Origin: Hofstenia miamia
Taxonomy: Eukaryota; Xenacoelomorpha; Acoela
Length of the DNA: 64,000 nt
Reading direction: 5' to 3'
NCBI GenBank assembly: GCA_004352715.1
Contig: SCFE01000025.1
Location: forward strand, 1,469,554-1,533,553
Within the stretch, counting starts at the first letter, position 1; each line of letters begins with the position of its first letter. A program made the translations under genes and the position numbers. The notes under the pieces were generated by a model. It saw nothing but the letters and a program-made list of their open reading frames with translations, made no database searches and was not told the origin of the DNA. Of this stretch, positions 36,736 to 46,717 are shown piece after piece.

Positions 36736-37881
36736 CTACAAATAATATGGAGTTTCACGCCAACAATGAAGCATTGAACGAAAAAATTTAGAGGTTTCTC
36801 TACGAAAATAGCTATTCGTTACAAAATAAATTATTGGGTTGAGGTCAAAATACACCAAAAATGCCATGTAGGCCATGTCATTGCCTATTTGTATTGGCTT
36901 ATGATCAGTTTTCATGACTGCTTCTTTGTACCAGGCAGCGGTTTCAAGAGTCACATGGGGAATGGTGCTCAGAATGAACAAGATACTAACTGTAAAAAGA
37001 GTTATTGTCACCTTATGCTGTCTTCGACCTCGTGACTTCCAAGTTTGATTATGCTTCTCCAGTATACATTGGATTTGAGGTGTAGCCGCTCCACTGAGGC
37101 AGCTTTCTTCTACAGGAAGTGTCCCATTGATAGAATGCAGTCTAGTTGAAATTGCCAATTCTGGTTTTTTAGAGGAGTCTCTCCGTCCACTGAATTTAAA
37201 AACAACTCTCGTATAGACAAATATCATAGCAATGCATGTAATGAGAATTATAAAACATTTAGCCGAGTACCAGTAAAAGTCTATTTTGTACTGAAGTTCA
37301 ACATCTCCATAGCAATAAAAAATTGGAGGTAGCGCGTTGATTGACCCAAACAAAAAGCATCCATACAAAACTGATATGACGATTCGTTGGCTGAACACCA
37401 CCTTGTAGTCGTGTGGCATGCATATGGCCACGTAGCGATTGATGGTCATTACAAAGATAAGATAGCAAGAGGAGAATGAAGCAAAGGTGTATGCACTTGA
37501 ATTAGCTGCGCAGCTCATCACACAAAAGCCACTCTGCTTCATCTCTGGAAAAAGATTGCTTAAAAATATCCCTGACATAAAAACCAGACTGGAGACGCAG
37601 AAGAAAAAGTCTATGGATCCCAAAGCAAGTATAAGGTACTCACTAGGATGTTTGTCATGTTTTTTGATGTACACTCTTACAACCAAGGCATTTCCTGTGA
37701 TTCCGATGACATTGATCAATATTTTTATTATAAGGAGGATTGTTCCATATACTATAGAGGTTTTTCTGCTAATGAGAGGGTGACAAAAACTTTGTTCAAT
37801 CGGAGCTTCCGATGAATTAATATGTAGCATGATAGAATTCCATATAATTTCGTAAGTAAAGAGTGATATACTAGTTTGCAA
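36736..37881 (-). CDS. Orphan class A (rhodopsin-like) G-protein-coupled receptor
   Basis: Complete 381-residue single-exon receptor that would sit in the plasma membrane and signal through G proteins; the ligand is unknown. N-terminus about 40 residues with an N-glycosylation site (N22-S-S). TM1 about 43-72 with the N64 of GN; TM2 with LALGSID and D91; C120 at the start of TM3 and C190 in the second extracellular loop form the expected disulphide; the DRY box is NRY (148-150), followed by VAICMPHDY; a long basic third intracellular loop (about 229-290) carries Ser/Thr and GRRQHK; TM6 lacks the usual CWxP but has P308; TM7 ends with NPIIY (348-352). The short tail has FFRSMLHCW, with a Cys that could be palmitoylated. 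The Asp-to-Asn change in the DRY box is unusual. The 5' 223 bases and 680 bases of upstream DNA recur at 47718-48621. Confidence 0.93.
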   Translation of the reverse strand: MQTSISLFTYEIIWNSIMLHINSSEAPIEQSFCHPLISRKTSIVYGTILLIIKILINVIGITGNALVVRVYIKKHDKHPSEYLILALGSIDFFFCVSSLVFMSGIFLSNLFPEMKQSGFCVMSCAANSSAYTFASFSSCYLIFVMTINRYVAICMPHDYKVVFSQRIVISVLYGCFLFGSINALPPIFYCYGDVELQYKIDFYWYSAKCFIILITCIAMIFVYTRVVFKFSGRRDSSKKPELAISTRLHSINGTLPVEESCLSGAATPQIQCILEKHNQTWKSRGRRQHKVTITLFTVSILFILSTIPHVTLETAAWYKEAVMKTDHKPIQIGNDMAYMAFLVYFDLNPIIYFVTNSYFRRETSKFFRSMLHCWRETPYYL

Positions 37882-38562
37882 ATTAGAATGTGGACAATTT
37901 ATTGATTAATTCTTTCCCCCAATCAATGCCTACCGCTTACTTTCCCATCGCGTGATTGGACAAAACTATCGCAACAGAATTGTTTAATTTTTCATACTCG
38001 TCCATTTAATGGTTTGTTTTAACATTAAATATTAAAAAAACAAACAGTCAAATTTTCCCTAGATATTTTAGGATTTCTAGGTACTTTTACCTGATTAAAT
38101 ATTTTCATTTTACTCATTCATAGAATTATTCCATAAAGAACTTAATCAAATAATATCAACTGCTGGAAAGTTACTGCATTTAGTCATAAAAAACATTTAT
38201 AATTCTAAGGCAAAGTATCTTCAACATGTAATGATTACAAATATGTTCATGATTTCTAAAAACGACATTCAGTTGAAGCGAACATTCGTCATGATATGTG
38301 TATGTACATACCTGTCATGTCCTGCACATTATTGAGGGTGTGTAACTTACCTATAGAAATTTGTGCAGATTAGAAAGTGCAATACATATGTGTAATTATA
38401 TTTCATAATTGCTATCGCTAGATGGCATGACATATTTTGACCCATTCTTTGGAAAACAATTTTCTATAAGCAAATGTGTTATATTCGAATTCTCATTCTT
38501 AAGTAGTTATATCCAGTTTCCTATTTTGCTATCATGCATAAATACAAGCATAAATAACAACA
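37659..38562. repeat. Receptor 5' region, duplicated block copy 1
   Basis: Matches 47718-48621 at a constant offset of 10059 with about four single-base differences seen. It includes the first 74 codons of the receptor and its upstream flank. The right end switches abruptly into LINE sequence at 38563. Confidence 0.92.
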
Positions 38563-39282
38563 CATGAATCACTTATTTCGAATCAAATACTGAATTATAT
38601 TGATGAAAATGTTGAAATAACAGGTACGTAAATTAAAAAGAATAATATAGAATTTTTATGCTTTGGATTTTATAGGCACACTTGGAGTTATACAATAAAT
38701 TCAATGAATCACTATTAAATTACATAAAATCAATTATGTGAATAATTTGACCCTAACATAGCGCTAATTATTGCAGGAGATATTAATCAAGCTCCATGCC
38801 AGCAAATTCTAAATGAATTGGACTTGAAGTCAGTGCTGAAATTTCCAACAAAGAAAAATGTACAATTGGAAAATTTTTTTACTAATTTTGGAAAATCAGA
38901 TCATGTTGACACTCTCTATGAACCAAAGAATAAAGCTGATAAAGAAAAGTTATATTTGAAGCAAACATATATCATTTAAGTGAAAGATAGCTTTTTATTG
39001 TAGAACAATAACTATGGAATGTTAATTGGAGTATTTTGGAACAGGAAGACATTCATTCTATGCCAGAATATATATATGATATTATTAACACTGCTATTCA
39101 GAAATATTCTCAAAAAAGAATAGTGATCAACAATAAAGATCCACCTTGGATTACTTTACATATAAAAAATCTGTTAAATAAAAAACACAAACCAAGCAGA
39201 AAAGGGAAAAAGTAATTAGAATTTCAAAAAAAATTCAAGATGCGAAAAATCATAGTGATGTAATATTAGAAGTTTCATTGGG
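38563..39282 (+). pseudogene. LINE endonuclease segment, duplicated copy 1
   Basis: About 720 bases nearly identical (about three differences) to 39656-40375, offset 1093. It encodes the same endonuclease pieces: ALIIAGDINQAPCQQ, containing the GD-N motif of the APE-type nuclease, and SDHVDTL. It begins in mid-domain directly after receptor flank and ends at a single N (39283), so it is probably a second haplotype contig of the adjoining LINE rather than a separate insertion. Confidence 0.75.
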
Positions 39283-39283
39283 N

Positions 39284-39483
39284 AAAAATTTTTCTTTAGA
39301 TATTTCTTAAAAATAACACTAGTTTTAATGTTTATACAGTTACTGTTACTCTTCATCGGCTCATTAGAAATTTTATAGTTCTTAAGTTCCAAATGATGAG
39401 CACAAAAACATGTTAAATTGACACTTTCCATTAAGAACAAGTGACTGTATATTTCATTTTGACCGTACATATATATATATATA
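39284..39483. other. Short unassigned join segment
   Basis: Lies between a single-N join and a short TA run (39470-39485). Nothing recognised. Confidence 0.4.
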
Positions 39484-39493
39484 TAAAACGGGA

Positions 39494-41450
39494 GAATTTG
39501 AAATCATTTTATTTAACAAAAAAATTGACGTAGCTATTATTTGTGAAACATGGACTCACAAAAATAAGAAATCTGGTTGTGCGCCACATGTTGAAGAATA
39601 TGAACCGTACAGTGTAGTGAGGGAAGAAGGCGGAGGTGGTGTTACAATATATGTGCATGAATCACTTATTTCGAATCAAATACTGAATTATATTGATGAA
39701 AATGTTGAAATAACAGGTACGTAAATTAAAAAGAATAATATAGAATTTTTATGCTTTGGATTTTATAGGCACACTTGGAGTTATACAATAAATTCAATGA
39801 ATCACTATTAAATTACATAAAATCAATTATGTGAATAATTTGACCCTAACATAGCGCTAATTATTGCAGGAGATATTAATCAAGCTCCATGCCAGCAAAT
39901 TCTAAATGAATTGGACTTGAAGTCAGTGCTGAAATTTCCAACAAAGAAAAATGTACAATTGGAAAATTTTTTTACTAATTTTGGAAAATCAGATCATGTT
40001 GACATTCTCTATGAACCAAAGAATAAAGCTGATAAAGAAAAGTTATATTTGAAGCAAACATATATGATTTAAGTGAAAGATAGCTTTTTATTGTAGAACA
40101 ATAACTATGGAATGTTAATTGGAGTATTTTGGAACAGGAAGACATTCATTCTATGCCAGAATATATATATGATATTATTAACACTGCTATTCAGAAATAT
40201 TCTCAAAAAAGAATAGTGATCAACAATAAAGATCCACCTTGGATTACTTTACATATAAAAAATCTGTTAAATAAAAAACACAAACCAAGCAGAAAAGGGA
40301 AAAAGTAATTAGAATTTCAAAAAAAATTCAAGATGCGAAAAATCATAGTGATGTAATATCAGAAGTTTCATTGGGAAATCTGAAAGTAAGAATTTCTGGA
40401 ATTTTATTAAAGAAAAAAAACAAAAATGAAAAGTCGCAAACAAATGTAAGCAGTTTCTTAAATAAATATTCCAGCATTAAACACGCAGCAGAGAGTATAA
40501 ATTACTACTTCGTTAATATTTGTACGTCTTCTAGAGAACAGTCGAGCCATAAAAATGCAATGCATGATGGAGAAATTGATTTTCCAAGTGAAATGGAAGT
40601 GGTTGAGCTTCTTAGTCATATTAATTCGAAATATGTAAGTTACCAGCGTGATTTTGGAGAAGACATTCTTTATCATTAACCAAATCTATTCACATGATTT
40701 GGGTAAAGAGCTTACATTTATGGAAAATGGATATTATGACTTCAATACCAAAGGCGCAAAAGATTGAATCTCTTTCTGAATTTAGACCGATCATAATTAC
40801 TGAAATTGCTGTAAGAAGTTTAGAAAAATTTTAAAGTAAATTAACAGAACCTATATTTAGAAAAATAATTAACATATAAAAAAGGACAATCAAAATTAAA
40901 TGCTTTGACCAAAATTTAAACTAACTGGATAATCGAATTGGATAGAAAGCCAAGCATTAAACGAATCCTTAAGGTGGACTTTGTAAAACCATTTAACATT
41001 GTTGAATACGATGTTTTACTTAATATATTAGAACAATATGAAGAAATTCGTAAATATTTACCTTGGTATAATTCATTTCTAAGAGAAATAATTCTTATAA
41101 CAAAACTAAAATTGCTAAAGTCAAATCAAAGGGCGCTCTTGAAGGCACAGTATGTGGCTCTAGATTATTTCCAGTAATCATAAATGAAATATAGCCTATT
41201 CATGAAAGAATCTATTGCAAAATTTGCTGATGATTTGACAACCACAGTAATATGTACAGAAATTGATAAAGCCCAAGATGAACTTGACAATATATGCGAA
41301 GCAGCAATACAAAATAGATTATCTATTAATAAAGCGAAAACTAGAGAAATGGTAATAATTGCATCAAAAACTTTGTTGACAAGAGAAAAGCTGAAAAGGA
41401 AGAAGCCAAACTTTTGGGTGTATATTTCAATTAATCATTAAACCTTAATT
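39494..41450 (+). pseudogene. LINE ORF2 (APE endonuclease plus reverse transcriptase), degenerate
   Basis: Reads, with stops and frameshifts, as a non-LTR retrotransposon polyprotein. Endonuclease: KKIDVAIICETWTH near 39520 (the catalytic Glu of ETW), GGGGVTIYV, then AGDINQ near 39870. Linker: WSILEQEDIHSMPEYIYD, DPPWITLHIKN, and the open stretch 40371-40679. Reverse transcriptase: SIPK and SEFRPIIIT near 40750-40800, KVDFVKPFNIVEYDVLLNIL (domain A, where the consensus is DFSKAFD, so the second Asp-containing core is altered) near 40975, and KFADDLTTTV near 41220 with the catalytic FADD intact, followed by LSINKAKT. The 3' end is cut by Tc1-type sequence from about 41450. Dead copy; clade not fixed. 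Confidence 0.8.
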
Positions 41451-42092
41451 CAGAAATTCAATATGCTCGGATTCTAGAAAAGGAACTCTTGCCACTCCTT
41501 ACAAGTGATTCAATATATCTGCAGGATGGTGCTCCATATCATACCTCAGAATAGTGTTGCTCTCCTTACTGACTGGCCTGGCCAATCTCCAGACCTTAAC
41601 ATTATCGAAAATATGTGGAAAGAGGGCAAATATCGAATTGGACAGCGTACTCTTCACACTAAAGACGAGCTGTGGTTTGCAATAAGAACGAATTTTATGC
41701 AATTCCCAACAGCTTTATTAAATGACTTTTTGCTTCAAACCCTGATTGCATTGAACCTGGTATTCGCTCAATGGGACACCCTACAAAATATTACAAAAGA
41801 GAATTTTGTTGCTAAGAGCTTATAATGCATCAATTATTAATTTATGTATCTTATTTTGAAGTTACTTTTTGCTCATTTGTTAAAAATTATTCAGGTGGGC
41901 GAATACATTTTTCCAATACAAGTTTTCTAATTTTGATTAAATATTATTGTTATTTTAAATATTTTATTGTATTAGACATACAGATTTTCCTTTCTCAATC
42001 AGAGTAACATCTAGTTATAACCTTAGGCACACTCTATGCAATGAATGTTCATTATTTGTTCAAAATAACAAGGTGGTCGAATACATATTGCC

Positions 42093-42096
<4 letters not shown>
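41451..42096 (+). mobile_element. Tc1-type transposon, 3' part
   Basis: Starts in mid-transposase and runs to a terminus near 42096: the right end, read inward, is GTACTGGCAATATGTATTCG, typical of Tc1-like inverted repeats, followed by TA. A related sequence, GGTGGGCGAATACATTTTTCC, lies about 180 bases inside (41894). The left half is missing, replaced by LINE sequence. Confidence 0.65.
41500..41825 (+). pseudogene. Tc1-like transposase C-terminal remnant
   Basis: A first frame reads YLQDGAPYHTSE (second catalytic Asp) and hits a stop at about 41553; in a shifted frame DWPGQSPDLNIIENMWKEGK carries the third catalytic residue, the Glu of the IEN motif, as in DD34E Tc1 transposases. The remainder to 41825 follows the usual Tc1 tail. 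The frameshift between the two motifs inactivates it, and the N-terminal DNA-binding domain and first Asp are absent. Confidence 0.85.

Positions 42097-42143
<47 letters not shown>
42096..42143. repeat. (TA)n microsatellite
   Basis: Uninterrupted TA run of about 46 bases at the end of the Tc1 fragment. Confidence 0.95.
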
Positions 42144-42146
<3 letters not shown>

Positions 42147-42527
42147 CGGCACATATGTATGACAGCATGTCTCAAAAGACACTTACTTTGTATTTGAATA
42201 TTTGCCCTCTCTTCACCATAAAATTGCATTTTCATTCCAACAATAAAATTAAAATGCATTTATAAATGATATTGAATTCACTGAAAAGCAATAAGCTTTC
42301 TTGAATTTTTTTGGTGAAAACAGTATATGAATTTGAATGTTAACAGTATCTACAATATGACTTTGGAAATTGTACTATTACAAGATTTAATTATTGAATC
42401 ATAAAACACCACAAGAATTACAAGAATATTTTTGGGACATTAACAATGTTAAATTCAAACGAATCCAATAACTACAAAAAAAATTTCCAAAAATTTTAGT
42501 TACCGCTATTGCTGAAATTTTTCAAAG

Positions 42528-42535
<8 letters not shown>
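42144..42535. other. Unassigned AT-rich sequence
   Basis: Nothing recognised. Confidence 0.4.
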
Positions 42536-42567
<32 letters not shown>

Positions 42568-42607
42568 ATTACATAGACGCAATTATTTCCTAACACAATA
42601 TAAGTTG
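42536..42607. repeat. (TA)n run plus short segment shared with 54008-54069
   Basis: After the TA run about 45 bases (GATTACATAGACGCAATTAT onward) match 54028-54069 with one difference, then stop exactly at the single N of 42608. Confidence 0.85.
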
Positions 42608-42608
42608 N

Positions 42609-42791
42609 TCCTGACACAATACCTTTTGTCTTTCTACCGCTCAAAACCATCACCTCCTCACCAATATGCAGTGGGGGTAGAAGACGTGCTCCCCTGTCGT
42701 AGCATTTCTTTTGTTGCCTCTGCAGCTTTTCATTGATGTCAACCACTTGCTTCCTGTTAATTATTTTTGGGTTTAGCTTCTTTAAGGACAT
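42609..42791 (-). pseudogene. Ty3/gypsy integrase C-terminal fragment
   Basis: Minus-strand frame with KLQRQQKKCYDRGARLLPPL followed by HIGEEVMV: the region after the integrase core of Ty3/gypsy elements (consensus QKxYYDRGAkxLPxLxxGDxVxv). It starts at an ATG that is not the original start and is cut at the single-N join at 42608. The core catalytic domain that should lie just upstream (higher coordinates) is missing. Confidence 0.75.
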
Positions 42792-42903
42792 TGGTATTTT
42801 CGTACAATCAATTTAATCGGTGAAAAAATAAGGCATGCAAAATTTCAATCAAATTGTTCCAACATTGGTGAGCGAAAATTACTTACAAGTTTTGGCGAAA
42901 TTA

Positions 42904-43395
42904 AAAAAAATGCCAAAATGTGAAAATTCATATTTGATTAAATTTAGTCCTATGAAGGTAATGTACATATGAATATGGGTTTTTTTACTGTATATATATA
43001 TACAGTAGTGTCGTAAGGCTGAGCCCCTTGTTAAAATTTATTTAGCCACAGCCCCCTTTCATGTAAAGATCAAAAGCTACAGAAATTGAAAATTAGTTTC
43101 ATTTAAATGACAAAAGCTTTCCTATTTTGGGCCAAGTAAATATCATTATCAACCAAAGACGATGACATGTATTCTAATGTAGTATGAGGATTTTCAACTT
43201 TCCCTAACTTAAAACTGATAAAGATTAAAAAGGAAATACCGTTTTTCAATCATATGAAAAATTGTATTTCGCCAATTTCCAAAAAAAAAATTTTCAAATC
43301 CCTGCACAATCGCCAGACATTTAGACTGTGGAATTTTATACTCTTATGTTATTGAAATATTTCTAGTTATCTTTGGATAAAAAATTCATCAAATG
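42904..43395. repeat. Duplicated block, copy 1 (copy 2 at 54462-54951)
   Basis: Both outer parts appear identical to 54462-54951, but about 80 bases in the middle (43026-43105) differ strongly, with several substitutions and small indels. The block sits between gypsy integrase fragments although it is not gypsy coding sequence. Confidence 0.88.
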
Positions 43396-43546
43396 CATCA
43401 TCTTATCATAAATATTGTTGGTCTCCACAATGATGTAAGAAATTTGATTTTTGTAATTCAAATANACTTCTGCAGAACAATGAATCTAGAGTAATATTCA
43501 ACTGCCACTATGTAATCAGCTTGCTTAAAACTAAACAAATCAAAGC

Positions 43547-43930
43547 CTATTTTATTCCAGGGAATGCTCGGTTCTTATGTGTTACCATCGGCTGCTTTCT
43601 GGGGATGGAAGCGTCTTCATTCCATTGCCGACATGTTTCTATGTAATGTGTTATATCATCGGACATTCTAGGCCAAAAATACAATGATTTTGCTATTGAA
43701 ATCGTTTTATCATATCCACTATGTGCTTCATGTAGTTTTTCTTTGATTATATCTGTTAGCTCTGGAGGAATTATAATGCGATAATTTCTCATGAAGACAC
43801 CATCTACTTGGTGGATTTCTTCTCTTAATTTCCAAAAAGTTTTTAACAATGGGGATTGCTTAAAAGTTCTTTCTGGCCAACCTTCTTGAATGCATTGGGC
43901 GTAGAATTTGGAAATCGTGATTCTTTTCAA
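43547..43930 (-). pseudogene. Ty3/gypsy integrase zinc-binding (H2C2) region
   Basis: 127 residues containing GVFMRNYRIIIPPEL, LHEAHSGYDKTISIAKSLYF and WPRMSDDITHYIETCRQW. This matches the H2C2 integrase domain and its lead-in: two His (LHEAH, with the H-x3-H core), the WP block and one Cys (ETC); the second Cys of the usual CxxCQ is replaced (CRQW), so the zinc site is damaged. Upstream QEGWPERTF is the usual linker between RNase H and integrase. Downstream the integrase core is absent. On the same strand and in the right order with the gag relic at 44230-44676. Confidence 0.82.
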
Positions 43931-43995
43931 TTATTTTCTTCAGGAGATGTTTAAAATCTGTTGTGAGAAAGTCTTCGATTTCTTTCAACGTATGC

Positions 43996-44120
43996 NNNNN
44001 NNNNNNNNNNNNNNNNNNNNNNNNNNNNNNNNNNNNNNNNNNNNNNNNNNNNNNNNNNNNNNNNNNNNNNNNNNNNNNNNNNNNNNNNNNNNNNNNNNNN
44101 NNNNNNNNNNNNNNNNNNNN
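43996..44120. other. Assembly gap (125 N) flanked by the same 30 bases
   Basis: The 30 bases before the gap (43966-43995, ending TTTCAACGTATGC) are repeated just after it (44121-44150). The gap may therefore have zero true length, the two contigs overlapping here. Confidence 0.9.
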
Positions 44121-44228
44121 AGAAAGTCTTCGATTTCTTTCAACGTATGCACAGCCCAGGCAATTTCATCGTTTGTTGTTTCATTTTCATTTTGAGTGCA
44201 CTTAGGGAGTTCCAGTCTTGAAGGTCGC
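44121..44228 (-). pseudogene. Ty3/gypsy RNase H-integrase linker fragment
   Basis: Minus-strand reading gives TNDEIAWAVHTLKEIEDF, which fits the variable linker before the integrase zinc domain and, across the overlapping gap, leads into the 43547-43930 frame. Confidence 0.45.
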
Positions 44229-44675
44229 TTACTTAGTTTACAGCTCGGATGGGTCTCTGTGGTTTAGATTTACAAACTATTGCAAATTGATTTCTCCTAC
44301 CACATTTGTTGCAATGACGTCCTACAGCCGGACAATTATTTCTTATATAAGTACGTCCACATTTTTCCGCAATTCATGTTTTGAGACATTCGCAGGAGGT
44401 GTCCATTTCTGTCTTTTTCCAATAAATGTTCTCTGTCTAATGAAGTCGATTTCGTCTGTTTCATGTTTAACATTTGCAACGTTATCTTGTAGATCGGGGG
44501 AAATTGACAAAATTTGAGCAGCAGTTTCTTCTGCACACTTGCAAATCTCAACGGCCTTTTGCAAATCTAAATTTGGTTCCCTTAATAGTCTTTGTTGGAG
44601 ATTTCCATCGGGTAATGTGATGATAATTTGGTCGCGTATTAGAGACTCAGTAAGATTCTGAAAATTGCAATTTCG
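44229..44675 (-). pseudogene. Ty3/gypsy gag relic with degenerate zinc knuckles
   Basis: Minus-strand translation gives LTESLIRDQIIITLPDGNLQ then RLLREPNLDLQKAVEICK, the conserved end of the gypsy capsid domain (consensus LRDRIV...RLLRE..LTLEKAIEICR). After a frameshift two CCHC-like knuckles follow, CGKCGRTYIRNNC and CNKCGRRNQFAIVC, both of which have lost the histidine. The reading breaks near 44229, where RNase H-integrase linker sequence begins. Protease and reverse transcriptase are therefore absent: either a true internal deletion or an assembly collapse. The 5' end is cut at the single N at 44676. Confidence 0.8.
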
Positions 44676-44676
44676 N

Positions 44677-46399
44677 TAATATTTTTTCTAGAAAAATGCA
44701 ATATGGGTCGGTTAAAGAACTTTGAAGTACCATAATTATAATGTATTGACAAGAGCAGTACTTAGTGGAGAATGTATTATACAATACAGTCTAACATTCC
44801 AAAAATACAATGCATCATACAAACTTTTCTGATGAAATCTATTCCATTATGTAGAAGCCAATATTGTGTGAGTTCATTACGTGGAATTGACCTTGGCAAC
44901 ATTTTCAAAAAATTTTATCCAAGTCTATTAGAAAGTTTGTAAATCCTGAGATATGTACACAATTTTTGGTTTACATGCTTAAAAAGATGAACAATTTTTC
45001 TATTTTCTTTAAACATTCTGAGTTTTGAAAAGGATTTGAATTCTCTCAAAATAATGTAGATTTTATATGTGTCTAGCATAACCGAAACATGAAAAACATT
45101 TTGTTGGCAAAGACAAAAATGGGTCCTAAACAAGCTGAATTGACATAAAATTGAATGTGTCAAGAACAGGGCCTGGACCGGGTTGGGCTCAAATTTTCGG
45201 CCCTTGGCTTTCTCTGCCCATACAGGCTAGCAGCAATCTAACAAATGTTTATAGTACATATAATTGTCCTATACTTTTGAGGATTGATATAGAAAATCAA
45301 AAACACCTACATTCAATTTCAGAAACAAAGATTGTTAAGAGAGCCTTGGTAACTAGCTTTGGTCTGAACTAACATGTTGAACGGCTTATCTCTGTAAGAG
45401 GCCCTACTGTTAAATTTGTGGCTCTAAGCCACTGATATATATAAATATATATAATTTTGTATCACAAATATAATTTTTAAAGTTCTTTAATTTACCTTTG
45501 TTTACAAGTACAGTGTTTATCTAAATTTATCAACCAAGGTTGACTGACCGTAAATAATTTATTCAAAGACAGTTTGTAAATATTTAAGGGAAGTTTTCAA
45601 ACAAAGTATAAAAGATAAAATGCAGCTAAACGGAGATTGTATAGATGATTTAGAAATTAAATATTCTTGAATCAAAGGCTAGTTCTTTTATAATAAATAT
45701 TTCGTAAAACATCAATCCAAAGTTCAAATATTTACTCAAGTTCAAAGCATAAACAAATTTCTTCAAACTGCAAATTACACATTTCTATTTTGGGATTTCA
45801 CTAGATTTATGTAGCTTTGCTTCGAAAATAAACAGTAGTCAAGGTGAACTTTTCACTGTTGTGTTTCAGAACATAATAACTAAAATGCATTTTATGCAAT
45901 TTTTCAACAACATAAAATTATAAATAAAAATAATAATGATTAGAATTGCAGGTACATTGTCACGCCTTTTGTCATTTATTCAGGCGGATTGTCACATTTC
46001 GAAGAAATTTAGACTATCTGTCCACCACTAAACTTTTCAAATTTTTTAATATTTCGAACAATTAATAAATATTAGAAAACTCAGAATTTGTGGTAAATAC
46101 TGTTTGATAACACTTTAAATGATTTCGCACAGAATAAATGTGTGCAAAAAACGTAGAGAGAAACGAAATTTGCCTGCCTGATTTTAAGTCTAAATGTATG
46201 AAGTTAAAATTTTGCTTGTATAAATATTGAGTCATACATTACGTGATTTTAAGGTTACTTAAACTAAATGTGAATGCGAACTACAAACCAGCACTTTGTC
46301 CTGTGATATTGTGGCAAGCGCTTTTCAAAATAAGAAGCTCAAACAGTCTATCACAATGTCATATGCCAAAAGGATCATTTCTAATAAAAATAATAACAA
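44677..46399. other. Unassigned AT-rich sequence
   Basis: Around 44915-44945 carries the dispersed CCAAGTCTATTAGAAAGTTTG-like motif family also seen near 35250 and 50945. At 45168-45230 a GC-rich patch (CAGGGCCTGGACCGGG) looks like a hAT-type end without a partner. No gene recognised. Confidence 0.4.
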
Positions 46400-46717
46400 T
46401 AATGTAGGACTTCAACATATGGACAAGCAAGGTGATAGAAGCACGAAGACCAGATATAGTAGTGGTAGACAAAGAGAAAAGATTGGGAACAGTCATCGAC
46501 AAAGGAGTAGTAACAGAAAGAAATGTAGAAAGCAAGGAGAAAGAGAAGATAAACAACTACAGCGAGTTGGCAGAGGAAATAGAAAGGCTGTGGACATTGA
46601 AGAATTAAAGTAATCCCGGTAGTTGTAGGAGCACTAGGAGCAGTAAGTAAGAAGCATAAGAGATACTTGGAGGAGTTGGAAGTACCAAAGTGGAGAAAAG
46701 CAGTAGCACAGAATAAT
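46400..46717 (+). pseudogene. LINE C-terminal endonuclease-like fragment (RLE-type family)
   Basis: The frame at about 46430-46610 reads VIEARRPDIVVVDKEKRLGT followed by VIDKGVV and ERLWTLK; after a one-base shift it continues VIPVVVGALGAVSKKHKRYL. This is the well-conserved C-terminus of a family of invertebrate non-LTR elements in which RPDIVV..K....IDvavP...V..KE.EK..kY.eL..Ei.rlW.....viPvviGAlG is invariant. The spaced PD and D..K-like residues suggest a restriction-like endonuclease fold, but that is inference. One frameshift and a gap at 46718 make this a relic. Confidence 0.72.

Noticed and set aside
37487-37783. 98-codon plus-strand ORF
   Set aside because: Antisense shadow of the receptor gene.
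45151-45436. hAT element starting CAGGGCCTGG
   Set aside because: No matching inverted end or 8-bp duplication was found; AGGGCCT on the right differs in position and context.
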